In this document: piece by piece, positions 1 to 12,000 of the stretch
Layout: each line of letters begins with the position of its first letter
Numbering within the stretch: position 1 is the first letter of the stretch
NCBI GenBank assembly: GCA_029962745.1
Contig: CM057162.1
Coordinates: 10,029,574 to 10,093,573 of the forward strand
Source: Echinometra lucunter
Taxonomy: Eukaryota; Echinodermata; Echinoidea; Camarodonta; Echinometridae
DNA length: 64,000 nt
Reading direction: 5' to 3'
Position numbers and translations under genes: made by a program
The notes under the pieces: generated by a model
Seen by the model: only the letters and a program-made list of their open reading frames with translations
Told to the model about the DNA's origin: nothing
The model's database searches: none

Positions 1-60
1 TACATCCTGTACATATCTATGTCAAATGTGTAAGAAGCTACATACCTCTAGATCTACATC

Positions 61-477
61 TTAACCCATTCGTGAAAGAGGTCTACATTTTGTGGTTTGG
101 CCGAATATCTTTTGATGCAGAGCCCTAAAAATTATACCAAACACATGAGCAGAAAGAGCAAAAAATTCTACACAAACTGTGCCCATTTTGGTTGCGTCAA
201 TATTCGTTGTTTGATGCTGAAAATTTTTTAAATGAAAATATGCATTAAAATCCTTAAATTGGCAATGTGATAGAAGGTTTAAAATCACCGTTTTCCACTG
301 CAAATTGGCAGCTTTTTTGACTTCTCATCATAATTTCTGTCTATTTATATTCATTTCAGAAACATGACGTTTTAAAAGAAAAATGTAGCAATAAAATAAA
401 AATGTTGGTGTTGCCAATTTGAAGAATAAAAGCTGATCAAATTAGGCTTTAAATAATTCCTGCCACGAATGGGTTAA
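61..477 (+). mobile_element. Family A TTAA element, copy 1
   Basis: Non-autonomous DNA transposon of ~410 bp. It starts TTAACCCATTCGTGA and ends with the inverted CACGAATGGGTTAA. TTAA flanks and ends beginning CCC suggest the piggyBac superfamily. This copy is one of 12 end-to-end copies in the window. Confidence 0.85.
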
Positions 478-986
478 CCGACATAAAACTTCAGTTCACA
501 GCTGAACATTACTTTGCCCTTGTAGAAATGCACCACAGAACCCACGGTTATTTGATCAAATTACCATCAAGTCACGCAAATTATCATCAAATAACAATGG
601 GTACTATGGTACCTTTTTAAAAGGGTGAATGGCAAGGCCTGAAATTGAATGATATTCTTTATCAAATGGCACTTTAAATCAGATAATACCAAGATGGTAT
701 AGTCAGCAGTCTGGTATCTGAGTGCCAGTGCATTTCTTTGGTTGTGCAAAAGTATACAAAATCTTTCAAGGTAATAGGAATGTAAATTTCAGAACTCTTT
801 CTTAATCCTTGAATTGATAGTACAGGTATATTCCAAGGCAATAAAACTCCCATTTTTTTTTCTCCTTAAAAAAATGAAACTATACTTCATCAAGACCACA
901 AGTCTTGGAATTATGGAAGAAACTTGTTTTGGCAAGGACATCTTAGATGTATTAGGTTCTATAATAAATCTTGCATACCATCATCA

Positions 987-1483
987 TTGAAGACATTGGC
1001 TAACTTTGTGAGCAGCCGATTTAAAAAATTCTCAAACTAAGATGAAACATGTCTATGAGTACTTGCATTTGTACTCAAAAATCCTGAAACCGACCATAAT
1101 TTAGAATGAAAAACTGTCAGTAAGACGCAAACTGCGATTTTATTATTTTTGGTCTCAGAGACAATAAATAAGAAGACCGTTTTGCTCGAGTTAAAAAAAA
1201 AAAGTCATCTGCCTCCCTCCGCGTGATACGCCAATACACACAGTACGGTCCGGTGAGCCATGCTGGCATGCGCACTCCTTACGTCTAGTCTGTGCAACTG
1301 ACCCTTATATATATTTTTCAAACATTGGTTCACATTTCTAATATTCAGAAATACTTCCTGTGGATATGATTCCTTGAAACTCTCAGACTGGTATTTTTAC
1401 ACTATAACCCTTAGGCTTATTCCATTTTCAAGTAGCAAAATGAGTTTTTAAAAAATTATAACAATGTTAACCAATGCCTTTAA
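987..1483 (+). mobile_element. Family B TTAA element, copy 1
   Basis: A ~495-bp element with inverted ends AGGCATTGGCTAAC / GTTAACCAATGCCT. The left TTAA has decayed to TTGA. The right TTAA (1480-1483) is shared with the next element, family A copy 2, so one of them inserted at the edge of the other. Confidence 0.8.
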
Positions 1484-1891
1484 CCCTTTCGTGACAGAGG
1501 TCCACATTTTGTGGTTTGGCCTAATATCTTTTGATGCAAAGCCCTAAAAATCATACCAAATACATAAGCAGAAAGACCAAAAAATTCTACACAAACTGTG
1601 CCCATTTTGGTTGCATCAATATTCGTTGTTTGATGCTGAAAATTTTTAAAAGGAAAATAAGCATTAAAATCCTTAAATTGGCAATGTGATAGAAAGTTTA
1701 AAATCACCATTTTCCCCTGCAAATTGGCAACTTTTTGACTTCTCATAATTTCTATCAATTTATATTCATTTCAGATACATGACGTTTTATAATAAAATGT
1801 AGCAATAAAATAAAAATGTTGGTGTTGCCAATTTGAAGAATAAAAGCTGATCAAATTAGGCTTCAAATAATTCCTGTCACGAATGGGTTAA
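1480..1891 (+). mobile_element. Family A TTAA element, copy 2
   Basis: Full-length copy; left end CCCTTTCGTGACAG, right end CACGAATGGGTTAA. It abuts family B copy 1 through a common TTAA. Confidence 0.85.
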
Positions 1892-2501
1892 AATAGCTTA
1901 GTGAAACCTGGTGGTGTAAAATGACTTGTTTGGAACACAAACCATACAGACAACAGTGCATTCTGCGTTCTTTCTGTGTCTTTTCGCACTATCAGGTTTC
2001 ACTATGAAGCTACCTACATGGCAAGAAGAAGCAACCAGCGAAAAAGTTTTACATTATTTTGGAAGACCAGAGCAATTTTCAATGCAATGTTGCTTCAAAT
2101 TCTAGTGAGCAGAGAGCAAAGTGATTAGGATGATGTTCAACTAAACAACATGCAAAAAAAGGACATGACTTACATGTGATACTGGTATGAACTCACAGTA
2201 ACTGAAATTGAGCTAAATTACAGTGTATAAGCAACATTCTTTTTTTTCTAATCATTAGATTTAACTGGCTTGGAGAAAATACAATATGGCATTGTGACAG
2301 TTGTCAACGATGGCAAGATTTATGAAATAGGACCCTAAAGACCCAGTAAAATGTTCTCGCACTGAAGGAAAAAGTTGCCAAACTGAACCCATCACTTGCA
2401 GAACTGGGTGGTCTCTGTATTTTTTTTGGCCACCCTTAGGATGGGAGATTTCAATACTCGATGGGTTTAGATGACCACATCCAAAAATGATTCCTGGGGG
2501 T
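1892..2501. other. Nephrin 3' untranslated region or 3' flank
   Basis: About 600 bp of unique AT-rich DNA between the nephrin stop codon and family A copy 2. No clear minus-strand AATAAA was seen, so the transcript end is not placed. Confidence 0.4.
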
Positions 2502-2702
2502 TTAAACAAGGTACCCTTCTTCACTACCTACTTGGCTGGGGGCAGCCGAACCCCCTTTAGGTAGAGGAACAAAGTTGCCAAGGCTGCTGGGGGCGGGGCT
2601 GGGGGCTGAAGGGGGATGGAAAGCACCTCCGTGGACCATGTACTGAGCCTTCTGCTGGCGTCGCAGCATGTCAGCGTACTCGCGTTCCTCGTTGTCGTCG
2701 AT
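2502..2702 (-). CDS. NPHS1: Nephrin last coding exon with stop codon
   Basis: Acceptor GAATCCCAG, 66 codons and stop TAA at 2502-2504. It starts IDDNEEREYADMLRRQQKAQY, has a Pro/Ala/Ser-rich middle and ends EEGYLV. Vertebrate nephrin also ends in LV after a short charged stretch, so this is taken as the same C-terminus, a possible PDZ ligand. The exon starts in phase 0 while the previous placed exon ends in phase 1, so something small is missing between 2703 and 4100. Confidence 0.85.
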   Translation of the reverse strand: MDDNEEREYADMLRRQQKAQYMVHGGAFHPPSAPSPAPSSLGNFVPLPKGGSAAPSQVGSEEGYLV

Positions 2703-5700
2703 CTGGGATTCAGAGAGACCAGTGCTTGGTGGGTTTTCTGTCAGTTTGGGAAAAATAAGAATATTATTATTTAATCATTTCGGGACTTGTATGGCACAAA
2801 GGGTAAAAAAATACCCGGGGGCAATGGGCGATTTTAACCTTGGTGGAGCTCAAATACATGTAGCTCTCTAAAATCCTTAAAACCCAATTCTTTGGTGCGA
2901 CCATTTTCTTCAAAGTCCTCGCCTCAGCTCTGATAATAAGCATTTAATTTGTGAATCGTTATCTAGGAGCAGCGGAATCAACGTTTCTTTAAACAACATA
3001 CACATTAACGCATCATACTGATACTCGATCACACATACATACTCTCAAGGAGAAAACTGGGATATCAGGGATTAACCCATTCGTGACAGGAATTATTTAA
3101 AGCCTAATTTGATCAACTTTTATTCTTAAAATTGGCAACACCAACATTTTTCTTTTATTGCTACATTTTCATATAAAACGTTGTGTTTCTGAAATGAATA
3201 TAAATTGACGGAAATTATGATGAGAAGTCAAAAAGTTGCCAATTTGCCGGGGAAAACAGTGATTTTAAACTTTCTATCACATTGCCAATTTAAGGATTTT
3301 AAGCTTATTTTCCTTTAAAAAAATTTCAGCATCAAACAACGAATATTAACGCAACCAAAATGGGCACAGTTTGTGTAGAATTTTTTGCTCTTTCTGCTCA
3401 TGTATTTGGTATGATTTTTAGGGCTTTGCATCAAAAGATATTAGGCCAAACCACAAAATGTGGACCTGTCACGAATGGGTTAACATTCAACATAGCTTCC
3501 TTGGGCCTAGAAATACATGAACATGTTGCTCCTGTAAACTTGTCCATGGGAGCCATTTTTTTTTTTTCAGAGAATAGTTCTCGAGGGACAAAAAGTATAT
3601 TTTTTACACTAATGGCACATATAGTGAATATGTGATAATCTGCCGGAAAGAGGCACTATTGGGATACATTAAAAATTAATAAACAAGAGGTGTACTCAAA
3701 TATGACTAATGTTGCAAAATGATGAACATATTTTAAAGTAACAAGCATCCACAAGGATACAAGATTCAAGTTTTCAGAACTGCACTGTCTGATAAAAAAT
3801 ACAGAAAATCATCTTCCACTGGCAAAATAGGTTGACAAGACATGCATAAAAAATTACAATAAATGAATCACAAAAAATTAACAGTAATAAACGATAGATG
3901 AAATATATAAGAGAAAAAATAAGTTGTAGTAGACTATATAAACCAAGACTTATGAAACAATGTTAAAATAAGAAAATAAGTAGTATTATAAGCTCGAAAA
4001 CCAGAGCACTGACCACTGAAAAATTATCAAAGGTCTCACTTTTGCACTAACCCTGTTGTATCATTATTCTTACATTCAAAATAGGTAACAATTGTTTTAC
4101 CATAAGACTCCCAGCTTGCTGCATAGGAAGGTGGTCTGTAAGCTGAATTACTGTAGTACCCAGGACCGCCTCTACCGGTAACCACACGGGGTGAGATCGG
4201 TGGCTGACGATCATCGTAATGGTCGTAACTCTCTGATCTTCCCTCGCTGTAGTCGTCGTAGCGCCGTCTGTCGTAGCTTACATTGTCGTAGGAGTACCTG
4301 TCGTCGTGCTCTGACCGGTGCGACATGTTATCGGTGTTGGAGTCACTGTAGGCTGGGCTCTCTGGACGCTCCCTGTGCATTAGAGCAGTAATGATATCAA
4401 CGATACCAAGGATAAGAATCATATAAAGGATAATAATGGCATGCATAATATTCATGAAATAATGATATCAATAATATTCATTTATGATATGAATGATACA
4501 AAGTTTAAAAATATATAAAGGAGAGTAATGATATTCATGATAATAATGAATTAATGATATCGACATTGATATCAATATCAATCATATTCAGTAATTATAT
4601 CAATAATACTTATAGGATAAATGTCATATAAAGGATTGTAATGATATTCATGATATTCGTTATATTCACATCCATATCTGTATTATTCAATTTTGACAGA
4701 CTCTTTTTTTAATATACAAAATGCAAGCCCTACAAGCAAAGAGAACAAATAATAATATGGAGCTTTATAGTGTACGGCATCTCCGAAATTACAAGTACAC
4801 TTGTGTGATTATTATGTTAACCATTGATAGTTATCTACATATTCCTAACCGTTGCCTAGAATTTACTTATGCTAAGTATTCCAACCACGACCAGTCTTTA
4901 TATATTCTATTATTTATTACCTACTGAATGTTGTTTCTGCCATTTACAGTATCTTGGCCTAGCTAGTATTGTTGGAGTAAGTCAAGACATGTAGCTAGAA
5001 CTCCTGGGGCCTGTTTCATAAAACTTGTTATCAGTAACAATTGCCACATTTCTATGACAAATTGGCTCTCGGCCAATCAGACCCAAGGATTTCAGTAGCT
5101 TATAAAGGTTATTACAACATGTTATTGATGACAAGTTTTATGAAACGGGGGCGTGATGGGATTATGGAAGTTGGACTTGTTGAAGACAGCAGGCTGTGGG
5201 CATTGTATAAGTATGCACCAATGTAAAATAAGCATAAATTAAAAGACATACACTGTATATGTACATGCACCTCTAATGCAATAGTCATTTCAACTTTCAC
5301 AGTGGAACCTAGGGAAAAACCAGAAATATTACTTACACCGGTTTTACAAGCTCAACCTCATCAGAGGTCTTCTTGATGGAGGAAGATTTTGCTGCAAAGA
5401 GGAGAAGAAGAAACCTGTAATACAATGTATATATCATCAGCAAGGTCACAATCATCATCTTTATCATCATGATCAACATCTGCGAAATCATTATCATCAT
5501 TTTCTACCTCATCATCACTTTCATTATCATCATCATGATCATGATCATGAACATCATTACTAAAATCGCCACCATCATCACTGTCATCACCATCATCATC
5601 ACCATTATCATCACCATTATCATTATGAACATGATCATAATGATCAACATCCTCTTCATCATCACCATCATCACTAAAATCGCCACTGTCATCACTGTCA

Positions 5701-8700
5701 TCACCACCATCATCATCAAAATTATCATCATGAACAAGATAATGATCAACATTATCATCATCATCGTCACCATCATCATCGCCATCATCACTCATCACTA
5801 AAATCGCCACTGTCATCACCACTATCATCATCAAAATTATCATCATGAACATGATGATGATCAACATCAACATCATCGTCACCATCATCATCGCCATCAT
5901 CATCAAAATTATCAACATGAACATGATGATGATCAACATCATCATCGTCACCATCATCATCGCCATCATAAAACTCATCTCCAAAATCGCCACGGTCATC
6001 ACAACCATCATCAAAATTATCATCATGAACATGATAATGATCAACATCATGATCATCGTCACCATCATCATCGCCATCATCACTGTCATCACTGTCATCA
6101 CCACCATCATCAAAATTATCATTACGAACACGATAATGATCAACATCATCTGCAGCAACAGCAGCATCACCACCAGCATCAACACCATCACAATCACCAG
6201 CATCAACACCATCACAATCACCATCATCACTTTCATCATTAGAGCTACACTCACCAGCAACCTTCTTCCTGGACTCCCTTCGTTTGACCAGGCAACAGCA
6301 TAGGAAGATGTTGATGAAGACACAACTTAAGATACAAAGAAAGGAGAATAGCAGAACCATGTAGAGAGGGATGTTCCCCACCAACAAACCTGAGAATCAA
6401 AGATAAAATACTGCATTTGTAAACAAAACAAACAGATATTAGCAAATCAAGAAAAGAAATCAAACATCTAGAGAGGAATGTTCCCCACCAACAAACCTGA
6501 GAATCAAAGATAAAATACTGCATGTGTAAACAAAACAAACAGATATTAGCAAATCAAGAAAAGAAATCAAACATCTGGAAATAATACATGTAGAAAGAAA
6601 CATCGGATACAAAGTAAAAACTTGTTATGACATGGACACTGAGACCAGAAAAATTAGCTTTGTTTTATCAGAAAGAGTATCTAAACCAAAAATTAGCATA
6701 TTTCGAGCTAATGATAGCGGCGTAAAAAACTTTGCAAAAGAGTAAATGGATTCACTTACGAGAGGGAATTACCACTGGAGGTTCGGTGGGCTTGACTGTG
6801 ATGGAAGGAAATAGAAACATGATTAAAACTGCGATCTCAAAATTCAACGCAACATACATGTATCTCTACTAATGGATATGAAGGCAGAAACTTTTTAGTT
6901 GCATGATTATGACCTGAAAAAGGACTACTCAATGGAAAGGTGCAACTGCATGCATGTGCTGGTAACAGTAAAACTTGGAACTTCAGTTTTCCTGATATAA
7001 AGGGACTCTTGATAAGTTTTCATAGGACTGAATTTACTAAACACATTACAAAATAAATAACCAACTATATGAAAGTACAGTCAAACCTGCTTTAGCAACC
7101 ACCTATCTATAACAATCACCTTTCTATAAAGGCCACATTTTCTGTTACCCTTGAATGCGGTTTCTCATTGGAGCATGTACTAGAAGAAACCTGTCCATAA
7201 AGACCACCTGCCTATAAAGACCACTCTTCTTGTCTCCCTTGAGTGGTCTTTATACACCGGGTTTCACAGTACAAATACCATAATATGAGATGCATTTACA
7301 CATTTTGTGTAAGTTTATACAATACAACTGGACTCTACATTCTGTTCTTGACCCCAAAAGAATAAACGGCTTCGTTTCAAAGGCCGGCATCACCCTCTAC
7401 TCACCAGTTGTCTTAGCAGACACGATGCCTAGGTAGTACGGTCCGTCCCCTTGTGCATTGCGGCCTCTCACTGTGAACTCATACTCGGAGTTCGGGTTGA
7501 GATTCGCCACGGTGAACGTTGTGGCTATGGAGGGTACGACATCCACGTACTGATATTGCTTGCCACCTTTCTGGTTGAAACGCACCTGGAAAGTCTGGTC
7601 CAAACCACCGTCAAAGCCTAGCAGTGTCAGATAAATACATATTCTCCACTGAAAAAGTGGTTGCTTACTAACAAGCACACATATGCTTTCTTAGCAGTTG
7701 GGTAAAATAACCAACCAACCAATTAGATATTGTCATAACTGGACAGATATAATTACTGAAAGATTTTATAGATCATTCTTACAATTTTCAACCATTTGTG
7801 TCAAATCAGACTTGGAGGCCTGAATTTACAAAAGTCTAAACCACGGATAAGGTTTCATGGGGAGGGGGGGGGGGGCTTACCCTTAGTCCAGTTGAGAGTA
7901 ACTGAATCATAACCTATGCTGACAACCTGAAGATTAGATGGGGCCTCAGGAGGACCTGAAAAGTGAGAAGAGAGTCACGGTCAAGTGCTTTCTATGCCAC
8001 CAAGCTCTAAGTGACATAAATTATTTTCAAACTTTTTGTTTCTTACATGAATACTGGTTGAAAATCCTAATATTTTCCACAGGAATAAACATCACAACTT
8101 TAACACTCAAGGAATACACCCTGATACACCCCATAATCGACCACAAAAACAAAAAAACTCTGTCAAATGAACAGACAGAAAGAGCACTAAATCAAACGTC
8201 CAAAAAACCTATAAACATTAAATACATACATCATCAGCAATCTTATCGATCTTGGATAATGGTCAGCCGACTCATATTAGGCAGGGCTCGACATTATTGG
8301 TCGCCCGGGACGCATGGGCCCCCAAAACTGAACGAGGCTCCATCCATACAGAGTCTAGAATGTCAAGTAGGACCCCCTACCAAAAAAGACAGTGTGGAGC
8401 ACTGGCTTAGGTCAGATCATGTCTGTCTACAAATGTCAGCAAAAAACTCTTTTGACATGGGAAATATGACTTACTTGTCTTTTCCAGTTGAATCTCAAAC
8501 CGCGCCTCTCCCAGATCATTATAAGCCTTGCAGACATACGTTCCGTAATCATCGATCTCGTCAATCTGGCTGATGATCAAGCGACTCTCATATCGGTTTG
8601 CATAGGTCAGATCTTGTCGGATATCCAGCGTGTAATGGTCGCTGGTCAGGTTGACCTCTGCTGATCCCTTGAACCAGTTGAACTGGACGAGAGGGGCGCC

Positions 8701-9020
8701 CTCGGCACGGCAGCGGAGGAGTGCTGTCTGCCCAGTGCTCTTGGCAACTTTGTTGGGCATAGTGTGGTCCACCTCAGGAGGGTCTGCAAATGGGAAAGAT
8801 AACAGGTGTTATCATCATCACCATTAATCATTTGGAATTCACTTCCCATTGACATACGTTCAAGTCCAACGAAGTTCATTTCAAAGAAACGCTTAAAAGA
8901 TTACGTTCTCTCTTGTACTGCTGGTGGGGATGGTAAACACCCTTTCTAGCAGTTTAGAATTTTGTTTATTCCACCTGATACTACCTGAATGCAACTCTCT
9001 TTCCCCCTCTCCTCTCCTTC

Positions 9021-9077
<57 letters not shown>

Positions 9078-12000
9078 CCCTTCTCTCTTTTATACATTTT
9101 TTCCATTGTTGCCTGCTTTCCACTATGCATTATTTGCATATGTATATTCATTGTATAATCAGTTTATTTTGGGTTATGATGTCAATACAGCTTTGCTTAT
9201 GACGATCCCTTTTTCTATGTATGATTTTTTGTGACACTACATGTTCAAAAATTGTAATGATGCATATGGAAATAAATAAACATCAAATCAAATCAAATCA
9301 AATCAATCATCATTATTATCATTATTCTCATCATTATTATTATTAAGGGAAAAGTGAACTTAATCACTGCCACCCTCGGGTCTCTCCCTGCGGTATAACT
9401 CATTCAAATGTGCAGGTATACCACTTCACCGGGATTCACCCCTCCTCCCCCCAACTCTTCTGCGTACAGTGCAGTGGGTTCTCAACGGCTCTCCTCTAAA
9501 TCTCGCATCCATTTCAAATCCTGAGGACAGAGTGGTTTCCATGTAACATAGCCTGCATTTACAAATCAGGGAAGTGCATGTTAACCCACTCATGACAGAG
9601 GTCCACATTTTGTGGTTTGGCCTAATATCTTTTGATGCAAAGCCTTAAAAATCATACCAAATACATGAGCAAAAAGAGCAAAAAATTCTACACAAACTGT
9701 ACCCATTTTGGTTGCATCAATATTCGTTGTTTGATGCTGAAAATTTTTTAAAGGAAAATAAGCATGAAAATCCTTAAATTGGCAATGTGATAGAAAGTTT
9801 GAAATCACCGTTTTCCCCGGCAAATTGGCAACTTTTTGACTTCTCATCATTATTTCTGTCAATTTATATTCATTTCAGATACATGTCGTTTTATAAGAAA
9901 AATGTAGCAATAAAATAAAAATGTTGGTGTTGCCAATTTGAAGAACAAAAGCTGATCAAATTAGGCTTTAAATAATTCCTGTCACGGATGGGTTAACACT
10001 GAACGCAGGCTTCGGTCATGCGCCAAGGAAAACCAGGTGCTATGATGATGCAATAGGACGGAAGGAAGTGCCCAGACACCTACATCCCTGATATCAGTAT
10101 TGATAACTAATATCGTATCAGCTCAAGGAACAAGGCAATAGCCACAATGTATCTCGCCCTATCTGCGTGCAATCATTCTAGTAAGTTAATTCTGATTATT
10201 AGTGAAATACCATTTGACCTCAATTGACCTTTGAACTACATACGTGACCTTTGAACTCCAAATAACATTGAGGTCCCTATCATCTACAATCCAAGTTTGG
10301 TTTCAAAAGGGCAAATGGTCGCAAAGTTATTCTAGTTTTATAAGCGTTACTGACATATAGATGGACACCGCTAAGGATCCCTTAGTCTCGCACTACTTCG
10401 GTGGCTTGACAAAAAGGAGATTTGAGGCAGTGCCTTTCTCGCTCAGAGAAAAGAAAAATAGAGTGTGGTTGAAGGAAACGCAAAAACAGAATCTTGGGTA
10501 GGACTGTATCTTGGGTATAGTGGCAAAACAAGGAAGGATGGGAAGTTTCCCCTTCCTCTACCTCCATTGCCGAATTCTCTTTAACACATTTGTGACAGAG
10601 GTCTACATTTTGTGGTTTGACATAATAAATTTTGATGCAGAGCCCTAAAAATTATACCAAATACATGAGCAGAAAGAGTAAAAAATTCTACACAAACTGT
10701 ACCCATTTTGGTTGCATCAATATTCAGTGTTTGATCCTGAAAATTTTTTAAAGGAAAATAAGCATTAAAATCCTTAAATTGGCAATGTGATAGAAAGTTT
10801 AAAGTCCCCGTTTTCCCCTGCAAATTGGCAACTTTTTGACTTCTCATCATAATTTCTGTCAATTTATATTCATTTCAGATACATGACATTTTACAAGAAA
10901 AATGTAGCAATAAAAGAAAAATGTTGGTGTTGCCAATTCGAAGAATAAAGCTGATCAAATTAGGCTTTAAATAATTCCTGTCACGAAAGGGTTAACCACA
11001 TTCTAGCTCTAGTACAAGGAAAACTGTTGTTACTTTCAATGTGGTTACAATAGTACAGTTCTTAATTGATACTCACACTGGATGATAACCTGAATATTCT
11101 TGGTGTCCGCCGGCGGTATACCATTATCTGCGTGACACAGGTACATGCCACTGACAGCCTTGGTGACGTTGTCCACCCTCATCATGCCACGCCCGTCCAC
11201 GTACTCATGGGTGTAGCCTGTCAGGTCAAACCCAGGCCTGGACCAGGTGATGAAATTAGCTGGCTTGGGGTTGGCATCTGCCTCGCAGACCAGTTCGCCG
11301 GGAGTGTTGAGGGTGATGGTGATGGCGTCACCGGTGGTCACCTTGGCAGAATCTGATGGAAGAAAGTAACACAGGACTCACTACTTTTCAAGATAATCAT
11401 TTATTCCAATATACAGCCCAGGAAGAATGCAACACCCGGGATCTACAATTTCAATGACATCATTGAAAAAATATCATTGTTTTTTATCTAAAATGGACAA
11501 ACAACGTTTCCCAAGTAAAATGACATCGATATCATCATTTGGGGGGGGGGGGGGGTGTGAAGTGTTTTGATATGACGATTCATTTTTTGTGAGGCTATTC
11601 ACTTTCAAAATTTGGTACTTTTTCAACTGGAGTCATGCTTGCAGCAGCAGCAGCAGCAGCAAGAATTGGTGCATAATGGTTTCCCATACAATCTTCATTT
11701 CATTCATGTTGTCTTCATTTTCAAGGGACAGTATAGTCACGTGTTTCTCAACAAAGCCAACTATATGGGAAACCGTTACACACAAAGTTCTCATAATTCT
11801 TCGAGTGTCATACTTACGAAGACTTTAAGCTCATGCAGTTTTGGTAGCAAAAAAGAAATGGCACGTAACTAATTAAAGTAGTCTCAAACTGTCCACTGTC
11901 TACCTTGCATGAAATCATGTGATAATCCAAATTCCTGATTTCCGGTGAATTCAGTACAAATATTTGAAATTAACAAAGTGAATGCAATTGTAACAGTGAC

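Noticed and set aside
1480..1758. Recurrent 80-93 codon frame (MRSQKVANL...) in family A copies, as a conserved small protein
   Set aside because: It is open in several copies because they are similar, but is broken by indels in others and overlaps the terminal repeats. No sign of coding constraint can be judged by eye.
5845..6303. Ile/Met/Thr-rich plus-strand frame
   Set aside because: Translation of the ATC microsatellite; no protein features.
5788..6387. 199-codon minus-strand frame with a transmembrane start and an acidic tail, as a separate gene
   Set aside because: Its first ~44 codons are the nephrin transmembrane exon and the rest is microsatellite read through the splice donor. Kept only as a finding about intron retention.
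7938..8573. 211-codon plus-strand frame
   Set aside because: Antisense to the nephrin FN3 and Ig9 exons and the intron between them; low complexity and no homology recognised.
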